Shown in pieces: positions 1 through 7,347 of a DNA stretch of 8,012 nt. Within the stretch, counting starts at the first letter, position 1. Each line of letters begins with the position of its first letter. The position numbers were made by a program, and so were the translations under genes. Below the pieces are notes generated by a model, which was not told the origin of the DNA, made no database searches, and was given only the letters and a program-made list of their open reading frames with translations. The stretch is from an uncultured Corynebacterium sp. GTDB lineage: Bacteria > Actinomycetota > Actinomycetes > Mycobacteriales > Mycobacteriaceae. The stretch lies in the NCBI GenBank assembly GCA_915275065.1, contig CAJZGD010000117.1, positions 1 to 8,012 of the forward strand. Reading direction: 5' to 3'.

Positions 1-234
1 TTCCGCCGCCGCCTCTAGGCGTTGCCCACGGCGTAAGAGCTCCCTGGGGGTTTGGGCCACATTGACGATGAGGACCGCATTGAGGAATTCGTCTTGGTCC
101 GGCACCCCCCAAGGCGGGGTGGAGTAGATCGCAGACCGAGCAATAGTCTCATCCCGGAACTCCTCGAATACGGTTTCGAGCAGCGCGTAGCGGTCGTCCA
201 TATTCGACCCAATGGATAATACGGCCCGAATCAT
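1..234 (-). CDS. folK: 6-hydroxymethyl-7,8-dihydropterin pyrophosphokinase (HPPK), N-terminal 78 residues, runs off the left edge
   Basis: HPPK transfers pyrophosphate from ATP to 6-hydroxymethyl-7,8-dihydropterin, the step that activates the pterin for FolP; it is cytosolic. I translated this frame by hand. It begins MIRAVLSIGSNMDDRYALLE and shows the family's N-terminal SIGSN motif (residues 7-11), the pterin-binding TPPWG (39-43) and the QDEFLN segment (47-52). All are placed as in E. coli HPPK, whose equivalents are IGSN, TPPLG and DYLN. The ATP-binding and metal-binding C-terminal half lies outside the window. The ATG at 232-234 overlaps the folB stop as ATGA, and a strong GGAGG sits 5 nt upstream, so translation is probably coupled to folB. 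The reading frame is intact to base 1. Identification is firm; the completeness of the gene cannot be judged here. Confidence 0.94.
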   Translation of the reverse strand, partial: MIRAVLSIGSNMDDRYALLETVFEEFRDETIARSAIYSTPPWGVPDQDEFLNAVLIVNVAQTPRELLRRGQRLEAAAE

Positions 235-602
235 ATGCGCCTCCGGGACCTGCGGGCTACCACGGCCACATCCGTAAAATCCCGCGGGATTGGGGCTTGG
301 GGTTTATGCACGGTTACCTCCACCGCATATAGCTGCTCATAGCGCGCCATGATGATATTGGCAATGGTACCAGCTACTTTTTCAATAAGATTGAAGGGTG
401 GCCCGGTGATTACCTGGTGGGCGATTTCAGCCAAGTCCGCGTAGTTGATGGTGTCCGCCACGTCGTCGGTCTCTACGGCGCGGGTGGCGTCGAGCCAACA
501 GGTGAGGTCAACCAGGAAGTCCTGGCCGTCGCGGTTTTCTTCAGGGAATACTCCGTGATAGCCGCGGGCTTTCAGCCCGGTCAGTTCAATTCGATCGGCC
601 AC
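231..602 (-). CDS. folB: Dihydroneopterin aldolase
   Basis: FolB cleaves 7,8-dihydroneopterin to 6-hydroxymethyl-7,8-dihydropterin and glycolaldehyde, the step between FolE and FolK; family members are small cytosolic oligomers. The protein is 123 residues, the normal size. Residues expected from characterised DHNAs are present at the expected positions: GYHGVFPEEN (14-23) with Glu22, Tyr54 in NYADL, Glu74 in NLIEK (pterin anchor) and the catalytic Lys100 in HKPQAPIP. The start codon is GTG at 600-602, preceded 8 nt upstream by AAGGAT lying inside the end of folP. The gene overlaps folP by 17 nt and folK by 4 nt (ATGA), which fits translational coupling in a folate operon. The C-terminus is very basic (ARRSRRRI). 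The call is firm on motifs and context. Confidence 0.96.
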   Translation of the reverse strand: MADRIELTGLKARGYHGVFPEENRDGQDFLVDLTCWLDATRAVETDDVADTINYADLAEIAHQVITGPPFNLIEKVAGTIANIIMARYEQLYAVEVTVHKPQAPIPRDFTDVAVVARRSRRRI

Positions 603-1398
603 CAGAGCGTATCCTTTCTGCCACCTGAACGGCCATGGCAGAGCCGGCCACGTCGTGCACCCGCACGGCCCACACCCCCTGGTGGGCGACGATGGCGGTC
701 ACCGCGGCGGTGGCGGCGTCCCGATCGCCGCCTAATTCCGTGAGAAAGCGTTTTCGACTAGCGCCGATGAGAAGCGGAAAGCCTAGGTCCTGGATCTCGT
801 CTAGGTGATGCAATAGGCTCCAGTTATTGTCGGCGGTCTTGGCGAAGCCTAAGCCGGGGTCGAGGCAGATTCGGGACTGGTCGATTCCTGCCCGCGTTGC
901 GGCGTCGACAAGCGATAGCAAATGTGTTCGAACATCGGCAATAATATGCTCCCCATGATGTGCCCCGGACGCATCGCCGAAGCGGTCGGTTTGCCAATGC
1001 ATGAGACAGACGGGAACCTGCGCATCGGCCATGGCCTGCAGCATGTCAGGGTCGGCCTGACCACCGGAAACATCATTGATGAGGGATGCGCCGGCCGCAA
1101 CGGCAGCGGACGCCACGCTCGCCCGCATAGTGTCCACGGACGTGACAATGCCCGCCCGACTCAATTCTTCGACGACTGGGATAACGCGCGCATGTTCGAT
1201 CTCTTCGGGTACGCGCACCGCCCCTGGCCGAGTGGATTCGCCCCCCACATCAATGAGGTCCGCACCTGCATCATGCAACGCGAATGCGTGTTCGATAGCT
1301 TTGTCGAAGTCAATATAGCGCCCACCATCAGAGAAGGAATCCTCGGTCACATTGAGAATCCCCATCACCTGGGTGCGACGACCCGCTTGTTCGAACAT
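586..1398 (-). CDS. folP: Dihydropteroate synthase
   Basis: FolP condenses 6-hydroxymethyl-7,8-dihydropterin pyrophosphate with p-aminobenzoate to make 7,8-dihydropteroate; it is the sulfonamide target. The 270-residue TIM barrel carries all family signatures in order: MGILNVTEDSFSDGG (12-26), GGESTRPGA (52-60), SVDT (87-90), NDVSGG (108-113), LMHWQ (132-136), LDPGLGFAKT (179-188), GASRKRF (212-218) and the terminal VRVHDV (245-250). The acidic residue after NVT (Glu19, where E. coli has Pro) resembles the Asp of mycobacterial FolP1, and the LMHWQ plus FAKTADNNW context also points to FolP1 rather than the FolP2 paralogue. The ATG lies 4 nt after the folE stop, with GGGGGTGA just upstream inside the folE end. 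No change is visible in the pABA-binding loops that would by itself suggest sulfonamide resistance, but that was not tested. Confidence 0.97.
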   Translation of the reverse strand: MFEQAGRRTQVMGILNVTEDSFSDGGRYIDFDKAIEHAFALHDAGADLIDVGGESTRPGAVRVPEEIEHARVIPVVEELSRAGIVTSVDTMRASVASAAVAAGASLINDVSGGQADPDMLQAMADAQVPVCLMHWQTDRFGDASGAHHGEHIIADVRTHLLSLVDAATRAGIDQSRICLDPGLGFAKTADNNWSLLHHLDEIQDLGFPLLIGASRKRFLTELGGDRDAATAAVTAIVAHQGVWAVRVHDVAGSAMAVQVAERIRSGGRSN

Positions 1399-1402
1399 TT
1401 AT

Positions 1403-2023
1403 TCACCCCCGAATCAAACTCAATGCCTCGGCACGCGACTTTGCGGAATGCGCAAAACCGCCGCGTACCGCGGACGTTATCGTAGCCGCTCCCGGCTTAC
1501 GAATCCCCCGCATGGCCATGCACAAATGTTCGCATTCAATCACCACAATCACCCCATGCGGCTCCAACTTAGCCACTAACGCATCTGCTACTTGCCGGGT
1601 GAGACGCTCCTGCACCTGCGGACGCTTAGCGAACAGATCGACCACCCGTGCGAGCTTGGACAGGCCGATCACCTTGCCGGACTCCCCCGGAATGTAACCA
1701 ATATGCGCCTTACCAAAAAACGGCACCAAATGATGCTCGCAGGTGGAATAGATAGGTATATCCTTCACTACCACGAGTTCCCGGTGATCCTCGCTAAACG
1801 TGCGGTCCAACACGGCGGTGGGATCAGTGTGCAGACCAGCGAAAATCTCGGCGTAGGCGCGCGCCACCCGAGCCGGGGTTTCCCGCAGCCCCTCACGGTC
1901 GGGATCCTCGCCGATAGCGAAGAGGAGCTCCCGGACGGCACGCTCCGCCCGCTCATGATCCACCCCCTGCGACACCGGCGACTGCTCCCGACCCCGCTCA
2001 GCCCGTTCGAACTCCTGTGTCAT
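1403..2023 (-). CDS. folE: GTP cyclohydrolase I (type IA, zinc enzyme)
   Basis: FolE opens and rearranges GTP to 7,8-dihydroneopterin triphosphate plus formate, the first committed step of folate synthesis; the family forms cytosolic decamers. The protein is 206 residues. The zinc ligands known from E. coli (Cys110, His113, Cys181) align with Cys95 and His98 in [10 protein letters not shown] and Cys168 in [11 protein letters not shown]. His166 matches the catalytic His179. [13 protein letters not shown] (45-57) and RGIRKPGA (172-179) are further family signatures. The first 20 or so residues are charged and variable, as is usual in this family. The ATG shares one base with the ftsH stop (TAATG), with AAGGAAAG about 10 nt upstream inside the ftsH end, so folE is probably translated from the ftsH message. 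It is cysteine-ligated type I and not the zinc-independent FolE2. Confidence 0.98.
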   Translation of the reverse strand: MTQEFERAERGREQSPVSQGVDHERAERAVRELLFAIGEDPDREGLRETPARVARAYAEIFAGLHTDPTAVLDRTFSEDHRELVVVKDIPIYSTCEHHLVPFFGKAHIGYIPGESGKVIGLSKLARVVDLFAKRPQVQERLTRQVADALVAKLEPHGVIVVIECEHLCMAMRGIRKPGAATITSAVRGGFAHSAKSRAEALSLIRG

Positions 2024-4932
2024 TAACGGTGCTTTCCTTCGCTCTTGTCGTCATCATTGGGGAACCGGTCAAAAATGTCGGTTGCTTGCTTGTCCCGCAT
2101 CTGATTGTCCCAGCTGCGGAAATGCTGCGACTGCGATTGAGACTTCGATGTCGACGAATCAGCCTTCGGCTCCTCATCACGCCACGGGTGTTCGGTGCGT
2201 TCGTTCTCCGGGAGACGGAAACCGATCTCCTCCTCCGGCGGCACCGGCGCGCTGTGACGCTGCGACAAATTCGCGTAGGGGTTATTCGCACGATCCCCCG
2301 GCACCGTCCAACCAGCGGGTGGCGGGCTCCCAGCGTAGCGCCGCTCACCGGGTTTCTCCGTCTGCGGGCTTTGCGACGCCGGGCCCTGCGGCATGCCGGC
2401 CGTATTCTGGGAAACAGATTGCTGCTGGCTCTTATCATGTGCCCCACCCAAGGGACCACCCAAGCCATCGCCCCGATTGCCCCGATCCCCTCGATCAGCT
2501 CGGTCGCCTCGATCGCTGTTGGGCCGCTCAATCAACCGCTTGGCACTTGCGCCCAGCACGGAACGGGACAGTGATGTTTTCTGCTTCTGGTTATTGATGG
2601 CACCGGCCCCAACCTCAGCCCCGGCGCTATGAGCACCGGCTTGCTGACCATTATGATTCTGCGGCACCTGCGGTTGCGGCTGCTGTGGCTGCTGTTGCTG
2701 TGCACCGGGGACCCGACCCACCCCCTGGGGGCCGCTACCAGGGCCGTTGAGCCCATTGGAGCCATTGGGCCCACTCTGCGGACCGCTGCCGTTCGAACCA
2801 TTCGGACCGCCAGAATTAAAGTTTGCGCCAAACCCATTGGGCGCACTCACGCCCGCACCGACGCCAGCACCAGCACCAGCCCCGGCGCCGGCCAAACCGG
2901 CTTCTTCTTTCCGCTTCATTGCCTCCAACTCGGCTGCCCGCTTCGCGCGGGCCGCCTTGGATGCCTCAAGCAGGCTAAACGGCTTCGGCGGCTCCTCGCC
3001 CCGTTCGATGGCCAACTCGGTGGGGGTCTTCACCGGCTCCCGACCAGCCTGGCGGGGGAAGCGATAGTCTTCACCAGGGAACACCTCGCCCACTTCCCGC
3101 GGGGTGATTCCATCAAAGAGGGCTTCGAGATCCGGCCGGCGCAGTGTTTCTTTCTCCAGCAGTTTTTCTGCCAACTTATCCAAATAATCCCGGTACTCAG
3201 ACAGAATTTCGTAAGCATCGGTATGCGCCTTATTCAGCAGGAATTGCATTTCCCGGTCGATCAAGGCCGCCGTGTCTTGGGAGTATTCCAGCTGCCCCTG
3301 GCCCCCGCGGCCCATGAATGGGTCGCCCTGTTCGTCGCCGTATTTCACCATGCCCAACGAGGGCGACATGCCGTACTCCACCAACATGGACTTGGCGATC
3401 TTCGTGGCCATCTCAATGTCGGCGCTGGCCCCGGTGGTGGGCTCGCCAAACACCAGCTCCTCGGCGGCCCTGCCACCCATGGCAAACACCAACCGGGCGT
3501 AGAGCTCATCCCGGTTATACATGCCCTTGTCATCTTCCTGGGCGGTCATGGCATGCCCACCGGTGCGGCCACGAGCCAAAATGGTGACCTTGTACACACG
3601 TTCAATGTTCTTGAGGGCCCAAGCAGCCAGGGTGTGGCCACCCTCGTGGTATGCGGTGACTTTCTTTTCTTTCTCCGAAATCACCTTCGAAGAACGGCGC
3701 GGTCCACCGATCACTCGGTCGGTGGCCTCCTCTAGGGCGTCGGCAGTAATAACATTGCCGCCAATGCGTGCCGTCAGGAGGGCGGCCTCGTTGAGCACGT
3801 TGGCCAGGTCGGCGCCGGACATGCCGGCGGTGCGGCGGGCGAGCGCGGTCAAATCCACATCCTTGGCAAACGGCTTGCCCTCGGCATGTACCTTGAGGAT
3901 GGCCTCACGACCCTTGAGGTCGGGGTTGGTGACCGGAATCTGCCGGTCGAACCGGCCGGGCCGCAGCAACGCCTGGTCCAGAATGTCGGGCCGGTTGGTG
4001 GCGGCCATGAGGATCACACCTTCACGATCGCCGAAGCCATCCATCTCGACAAGCAGCTGGTTGAGGGTTTGTTCCCGCTCATCGTGGCCACCACCCATGC
4101 CGGAGCCGCGCTGACGACCCACGGCGTCGATCTCGTCGACAAAGATAATGCAGGGGCTGTTTTCCCTAGCCTGCTTGAAGAGGTCACGAACCCGGGATGC
4201 GCCCACGCCAACAAACATTTCCACGAAGTCGGAACCAGAAATGGAGTAGAACGGCACACCGGCTTCCCCGGCAACGGCGCGGGCCAGAAGGGTTTTACCG
4301 GTACCGGGCGGGCCATAGAGCAGCACGCCGCGGGGGATTTTCGCCCCCAGGGCCTCATAGCGGGAGGGATCCTGGAGGAAGTCTTTGATCTCCTGGAGCT
4401 CGTCGACAGCTTCGTCGGCACCAGCAACATCGGCGAAGGTATTGGTGGGCATGTCTTTGGTGAGCTCTTTGGCGCGGTTGCCGCCGAACCCAAACATGCC
4501 CATGCCCCCACCTTGCATGCGACTAAAGAACCACAAAATCAGCCCAAAGACAATGAGCATGGGCAGGATATAGCTCAACATCTGCACGAGGATGCTGTCT
4601 TGGGTCACATTGGTGGTGAATTTATCGGTTTTGGATGCCTCTACCTTTTTAAAAATGTCTGGGGAGGTCCGCGCCGGATATTGCGTCATGATTTCGGTAA
4701 CGTTCTGTTTCCCATCATGCTCAATACCCTGTTTGAGTTTGAGGCGGAGGCGTTGTTCCCGATCATCAATGTTGGCCTCGGTGACGTTATTCTTCTTTAA
4801 CTGCGTCATGGCCACTGAGGTCTCCACATTGACGAAGCCACGGGTGGTGGAGCTCAATAGGGAAACCAGATAGAGGGAAATCAGCACCGTCGCTGTGATG
4901 GCACCAATTTGAATAATTTTTTTATTCTTCAC
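2023..4932 (-). CDS. ftsH: ATP-dependent zinc metalloprotease FtsH with long low-complexity C-terminal tail
   Basis: FtsH is a hexameric, membrane-anchored AAA+ protease that extracts and degrades membrane and soluble proteins. The 969-residue product has two membrane segments (about 6-26 and 113-137) flanking a small extracytoplasmic domain. It has Walker A GPPGTGKT (207-214), Walker B IIFVDEID (262-269) and the second region of homology ending RPGRFDR (324-330) with its arginine fingers. The zinc site is HEGGH (429-433), with Asp505 in [10 protein letters not shown] as the third ligand. HEGGH instead of HEAGH is also seen in M. tuberculosis FtsH, so it is not a defect. The folded protease ends near residue 640. 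The rest is disordered: GA repeats, PNGSNG repeats, a Q/P run and RGD repeats, with an acidic conserved-looking tip ([10 protein letters not shown]). E. coli FtsH is about 644 residues and the mycobacterial one about 760. The start is GTG at 4930-4932, with AGGTGAG 5 nt upstream. The stop overlaps the folE start. Confidence 0.98.
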   Translation of the reverse strand: MKNKKIIQIGAITATVLISLYLVSLLSSTTRGFVNVETSVAMTQLKKNNVTEANIDDREQRLRLKLKQGIEHDGKQNVTEIMTQYPARTSPDIFKKVEASKTDKFTTNVTQDSILVQMLSYILPMLIVFGLILWFFSRMQGGGMGMFGFGGNRAKELTKDMPTNTFADVAGADEAVDELQEIKDFLQDPSRYEALGAKIPRGVLLYGPPGTGKTLLARAVAGEAGVPFYSISGSDFVEMFVGVGASRVRDLFKQARENSPCIIFVDEIDAVGRQRGSGMGGGHDEREQTLNQLLVEMDGFGDREGVILMAATNRPDILDQALLRPGRFDRQIPVTNPDLKGREAILKVHAEGKPFAKDVDLTALARRTAGMSGADLANVLNEAALLTARIGGNVITADALEEATDRVIGGPRRSSKVISEKEKKVTAYHEGGHTLAAWALKNIERVYKVTILARGRTGGHAMTAQEDDKGMYNRDELYARLVFAMGGRAAEELVFGEPTTGASADIEMATKIAKSMLVEYGMSPSLGMVKYGDEQGDPFMGRGGQGQLEYSQDTAALIDREMQFLLNKAHTDAYEILSEYRDYLDKLAEKLLEKETLRRPDLEALFDGITPREVGEVFPGEDYRFPRQAGREPVKTPTELAIERGEEPPKPFSLLEASKAARAKRAAELEAMKRKEEAGLAGAGAGAGAGVGAGVSAPNGFGANFNSGGPNGSNGSGPQSGPNGSNGLNGPGSGPQGVGRVPGAQQQQPQQPQPQVPQNHNGQQAGAHSAGAEVGAGAINNQKQKTSLSRSVLGASAKRLIERPNSDRGDRADRGDRGNRGDGLGGPLGGAHDKSQQQSVSQNTAGMPQGPASQSPQTEKPGERRYAGSPPPAGWTVPGDRANNPYANLSQRHSAPVPPEEEIGFRLPENERTEHPWRDEEPKADSSTSKSQSQSQHFRSWDNQMRDKQATDIFDRFPNDDDKSEGKHR
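2467..2892 (-). repeat. Low-complexity repeat blocks within the ftsH tail
   Basis: This is the part of ftsH coding for residues 681-822. Four distinct simple-repeat blocks can be read in it. Bases 2848-2892 encode alternating Ala/Gly. Bases 2725-2805 encode PNGSNG/GPQ units with NGSNG twice. Bases 2659-2700 encode a Gln/Pro run beginning QQQQP. Bases 2467-2514 encode DRGD, DRAD, RGD and GNRGD steps. Such blocks evolve by slippage, so length differences between strains would be expected here. A further short SQSQSQ run lies nearer the C-terminus (residues 931-936). The reading frame stays open throughout and the stop codon is followed immediately by folE, so the tail is genuine coding sequence rather than readthrough of a broken gene. 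Confidence 0.85.
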
Positions 4933-5017
4933 GTTTACTCACCTATTGGCTTTGTTTTCATACTTTCGTGCATACTTTAACGATTTAACGTTCCCATGGC
5001 GCGCAGTAGTTCCCGTG
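4933..5017 (-). promoter_or_regulatory. hpt-ftsH spacer with ftsH ribosome binding site and paired short direct repeats
   Basis: This 85-nt gap carries the ftsH Shine-Dalgarno AGGTGAG at 4938-4944, which decides the GTG start at 4932. Upstream of it, read on the minus strand, are two tandem short repeats: CGTTAAA twice with an 8-nt period (4976-4982 and 4984-4990) and AAAGTATG twice with a 12-nt period (4959-4966 and 4971-4978). The stretch is clearly more AT-rich than its surroundings, as a promoter or operator would be. I see no good -35/-10 pair: TATGAA at about 4957-4962 is only a fair -10 and no TTGACA-like box is well placed. Promoter function is inference; the repeats and the RBS are seen directly. 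Confidence 0.5.
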
Positions 5018-5614
5018 TCAGCTCTCCGCATATACGCGTGGTTGGAGGGTTCCCACCCAAGGTAGGTCACGGTAGCGTTCCATATAGTCGAGACCATAAC
5101 CAATGACGAATTCGTTGGGAATATCAAACCCAACATCCAAGAGCTCAACCTTGGCGGTGATGGCCTCGGGTTTACGCAGCAATGTCACCACTTCCAAGGA
5201 CTTGGGCTTGCGGTTTTTGAGGTTGCGCACTAGCCAGCTGAGGGTCAGACCAGAGTCGATAATGTCTTCGACAATGAGGACATCCCGACCCGCAATATTA
5301 CGGTCCAAGTCTTTGAGGATTCGCACCACACCAGATGATGTTGTGGAATTCCCATAGGATGACACTGCCATAAACTCTACCTGCGATGGGATGGTCAGTG
5401 CGCGCGCGAAATCGGTGATAAAGAACACCGCCCCTTTCAGCACGCACACTAAAATCAAGTCGTTGTCGGAGTCACGATATTTGTCGGAAACCTGATCGGC
5501 CATTTTCTGAATGCGGGCTTGAAGCGTGTCCTCGCTGATAAGGACGGATTCCACGTCATCGCCGTAGCGGTTCGGTGGCACGTCGAAGTTTTTATCATTT
5601 TGCAGAATAGTCAT
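5018..5614 (-). CDS. hpt: Hypoxanthine(-guanine) phosphoribosyltransferase
   Basis: Hpt salvages hypoxanthine, and usually guanine, by joining it to PRPP to form IMP or GMP in the cytosol. The 198-residue product is full length. It shows the PRPP-binding motif [13 protein letters not shown] (112-124), loop I VLKGA (58-62), the flexible loop [11 protein letters not shown] (85-95) and the C-terminal [20 protein letters not shown] (169-188) that forms part of the purine and metal site. I chose the ATG at 5612-5614 ([14 protein letters not shown]). The frame stays open upstream to 5731, but those 39 extra residues do not resemble the family and would bury a promoter-like TACAAT. The best Shine-Dalgarno, AGAGGG, is 12 nt from the ATG, which is long. 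A GTG at 5633-5635 is a weaker alternative. hpt normally follows tilS directly in this group of bacteria; here the two are about 1.8 kb apart. Confidence 0.96.
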   Translation of the reverse strand: MTILQNDKNFDVPPNRYGDDVESVLISEDTLQARIQKMADQVSDKYRDSDNDLILVCVLKGAVFFITDFARALTIPSQVEFMAVSSYGNSTTSSGVVRILKDLDRNIAGRDVLIVEDIIDSGLTLSWLVRNLKNRKPKSLEVVTLLRKPEAITAKVELLDVGFDIPNEFVIGYGLDYMERYRDLPWVGTLQPRVYAES

Positions 5615-5638
5615 GCTTATCGCAGGCCCTCTCACAGA

Positions 5639-5644
5639 ATTGTA
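5639..5644 (-). promoter_or_regulatory. Candidate -10 element of an hpt promoter
   Basis: On the minus strand the sequence TACAAT, one mismatch from TATAAT, sits in the AT-rich stretch GATTTTATTACAATTCT just ahead of hpt. A transcript starting about 7 nt downstream would begin near 5632 and give a short leader of roughly 18 nt that includes part of the AGAGGG Shine-Dalgarno. No strong -35 box is visible at 16-18 nt; ACTTTG is what lies there. Since hpt is separated from tilS by an inserted gene and spacer, a local promoter would be needed. The rest of the 201-nt gap (5615-5815) holds only a small GGTGC/GCACC hairpin without a T-run. Confidence 0.4.
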
Positions 5645-5815
5645 ATAAAATCGCAATACTCCAAAGTCTGCCATGTTTAGAAGGCCATTACCAACCACTT
5701 GAGGTACACCCAGGTGCTTCCCGCACCCCACCAGCGCCCTACCAGCAAACTACCTGTGATCCGCGCATGCTTCGCCTATGCCTGTCACCCCTATTTATCG
5801 CCCTAAATTTATTGT

Positions 5816-6826
5816 CTAAGCCGCCCAGGGCAGAAAGTGCTTCTTTGGCGAAACTCGCTGAGGGTTCTGCTTCATGATTTCCGTCACTTTAGCAATAAGA
5901 TCGCGCCACACCTCCCCCGGAGCGAGCCGCAATACTTGGTATCCCTGGTTTTGGATTTGCCGTTCCCGATGCCGTTCATCCTCCATAACCTGCCGATACG
6001 TCACTCCCTGTTCCTGCAAAAATCGTTCGTCGTATTTAATAAGCCCATCAATCTCAATAACCAGAAACCCATTGACCAGCAAATCCACCCGGCGCCGCTG
6101 CGGTTTTCCCTGGCGTGAGCGGGTGCTGAACCAGGCTTGCGGCACGATTTCGGTGATACCGAGCTGTTTTTCTACCCCACACAGCAGCCAGCGCGCCACG
6201 GTTTCATATGGGCTTTCAGCCAGCCCGGTGGCGTCGTCAAGCAGGTTTCGCGCCCGCCGAATCCCCCACTGGCCGCGTCTGCCGGCAAGGTAGCGGTGCA
6301 ATTCGGTGCGGGTGGTGCGCCTTGCGTGCAGCGCGCCATCAATAAACACGAGGGCTTCCAGCTCGCCGTGGTACAGCAGAATATCCACATAGGTGCGAGG
6401 AATGGTGGTGACATACACCCCATTGACCATGGCAATATCGGTCTGCGCGAGGTATTTGTCCCGGTAGATGGTGTGGTCTCGCCATTTCCGCCGGCTGGGC
6501 GGCCGCCGGTGTTCGGGCAGGCACAGCTCCACGTTCTCGTACTGGTTCCGGTTGAGAATGGGCAGGCCATAAATTTCTGCCGCAGACATTCCACACAGCA
6601 CCGCGGTTTTCACACTGCGTGCAACCGCCCACGCTCTCACTTTACGACGCTCAAAGTTCCGCAATCCATTGAACCAGCCCCGATCCACATAAACCCGCCG
6701 GGTCACTTCCACATTGGCCCTATACCACCCCGGCCTGCTGGTGACCTTCTTCCGGGCAGCTGGGGCATCCGGCATTCGCCGCAGCACATTTTCCAGGTGA
6801 GGATCGGGACATGGGGTGGGGGTCAT
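5816..6826 (-). CDS. DUF559/Vsr-like endonuclease-fold protein with AbiEi-like N-terminal half
   Basis: This 336-residue protein has the layout of a large actinobacterial family of unknown role. The N-terminal half resembles AbiEi-type proteins (RRVYVDRGWF at 43-52, SAAEIYGLPIL at 81-91, then TTIPRTYVDIL at 140-150). The C-terminal half resembles the DUF559/Vsr branch of the PD-(D/E)XK nuclease fold. In that half, ESPYET (204-209) is followed by RRVDLL (245-250, Asp248), LVIEIDGLIKYD (255-266, Glu258, Asp260, Lys264) and a final RERQIQNQGYQVLRL (287-301). The acidic residues expected at the metal site are all present, so activity is possible but unproven. I prefer the ATG at 6824-6826, with AGGTG 4 nt upstream, over the ATG at 6847, which has no Shine-Dalgarno. 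It stands alone between tilS and hpt, with no partner toxin gene beside it, and is probably an accessory insertion. I see no membrane segment or signal peptide. Confidence 0.85.
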   Translation of the reverse strand: MTPTPCPDPHLENVLRRMPDAPAARKKVTSRPGWYRANVEVTRRVYVDRGWFNGLRNFERRKVRAWAVARSVKTAVLCGMSAAEIYGLPILNRNQYENVELCLPEHRRPPSRRKWRDHTIYRDKYLAQTDIAMVNGVYVTTIPRTYVDILLYHGELEALVFIDGALHARRTTRTELHRYLAGRRGQWGIRRARNLLDDATGLAESPYETVARWLLCGVEKQLGITEIVPQAWFSTRSRQGKPQRRRVDLLVNGFLVIEIDGLIKYDERFLQEQGVTYRQVMEDERHRERQIQNQGYQVLRLAPGEVWRDLIAKVTEIMKQNPQRVSPKKHFLPWAA

Positions 6827-6907
6827 AATGCACCTACATATGGGCATGGGTGAGGGTGGGTAAGTTGTCGGCTACCTCCAGATTGCCCGCGTGTCGCACT
6901 ACTTGGC

Positions 6908-6938
6908 AACTATTTCCACGAACTGTTCCCAAACTGTT
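6908..6938. promoter_or_regulatory. Cluster of AACTGTT-like heptamers upstream of the DUF559 gene
   Basis: The plus strand carries AACTATT at 6908-6914, AACTGTT at 6921-6927 and AACTGTT at 6932-6938, spaced 13 and 11 bases apart, about one helical turn. They sit in the only AT-rich part of the spacer, about 80-120 bases ahead of the preferred DUF559 start. The spacing and position would suit an operator or upstream promoter element, but the motif is short and no known regulator site is recognised. No convincing -10/-35 pair was found. Confidence 0.25.
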
Positions 6939-7180
6939 ATTATTTTTGCCGCCAATAGTAAATTTGCTACCCGTTTGCCCTGGTGAGGGCGTTTTTCCTC
7001 GGGTCAGCCCTCGCCCCGCACAGCATTTCCGAAGCCCCGCTCCCGGTCCCACATGTCGCCGCCCTGCGCTTCCGCACACTCCAGACCCCGAGCCCCACGT
7101 GCTGCCTCCATGCGCCCCGGACCCTGGCGCCCGCATCCGCGCCTAGCACCTGTGCTTTCCCTCCACGTGTCGTCCCCTTG

Positions 7181-7251
7181 GTCTGTGTGCTGCGATATCT
7201 GACTTTTTTGGCCCTATTTCACCCCGAATTCCCCGAAAACGCAGCACACAA
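7181..7251. repeat. Inverted-repeat element, copy 1
   Basis: Perfect 11-bp arms TGTGTGCTGCG (7184-7194) and CGCAGCACACA (7240-7250) flank a 45-base spacer, making a 67-bp unit. The homology with copy 2 extends past the arms: GTCTGTGTGCTGCGATATC (19 bases, from 7181) and GAAAACGCAGCACACAA (17 bases, to 7251) are identical in both copies. The middle 30 or so bases differ from copy 2 and show no strong inner hairpin. The arms are separated from those of copy 2 by exactly 167 bp on both sides. I see no target-site duplication next to it. Confidence 0.85.
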
Positions 7252-7347
7252 GATGGCGACGGGCGGGGAGGCCATGAGACGCCGGTCATAGGTGAGGTGG
7301 TGGGGTGCCGACAGGTGGGCGTCGACAAGCATAAAGCCAAGACCCAC

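Noticed and set aside
15..212. A 65-codon minus-strand open frame at the left edge
   Set aside because: It is out of frame with the folK translation, which matches the HPPK family from its ATG at 234; this frame is a shadow.
3634..3648. HEGGH instead of the textbook HEAGH at the FtsH zinc site
   Set aside because: The same substitution is found in mycobacterial FtsH and keeps the HExxH ligands, so it is a lineage trait and not a catalytic defect.
2629..3735. A 368-codon plus-strand open frame opposite ftsH
   Set aside because: It is antisense to the well-conserved ftsH protease domain and the repeat tail; long antisense frames are common in GC-rich genes. The same applies to the plus-strand frames at 3886-4800 and 922-1485.
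5615..5731. An upstream extension of hpt by 39 codons
   Set aside because: The extra residues do not resemble Hpt proteins and the region contains the promoter-like TACAAT, so the start at 5614 is preferred.
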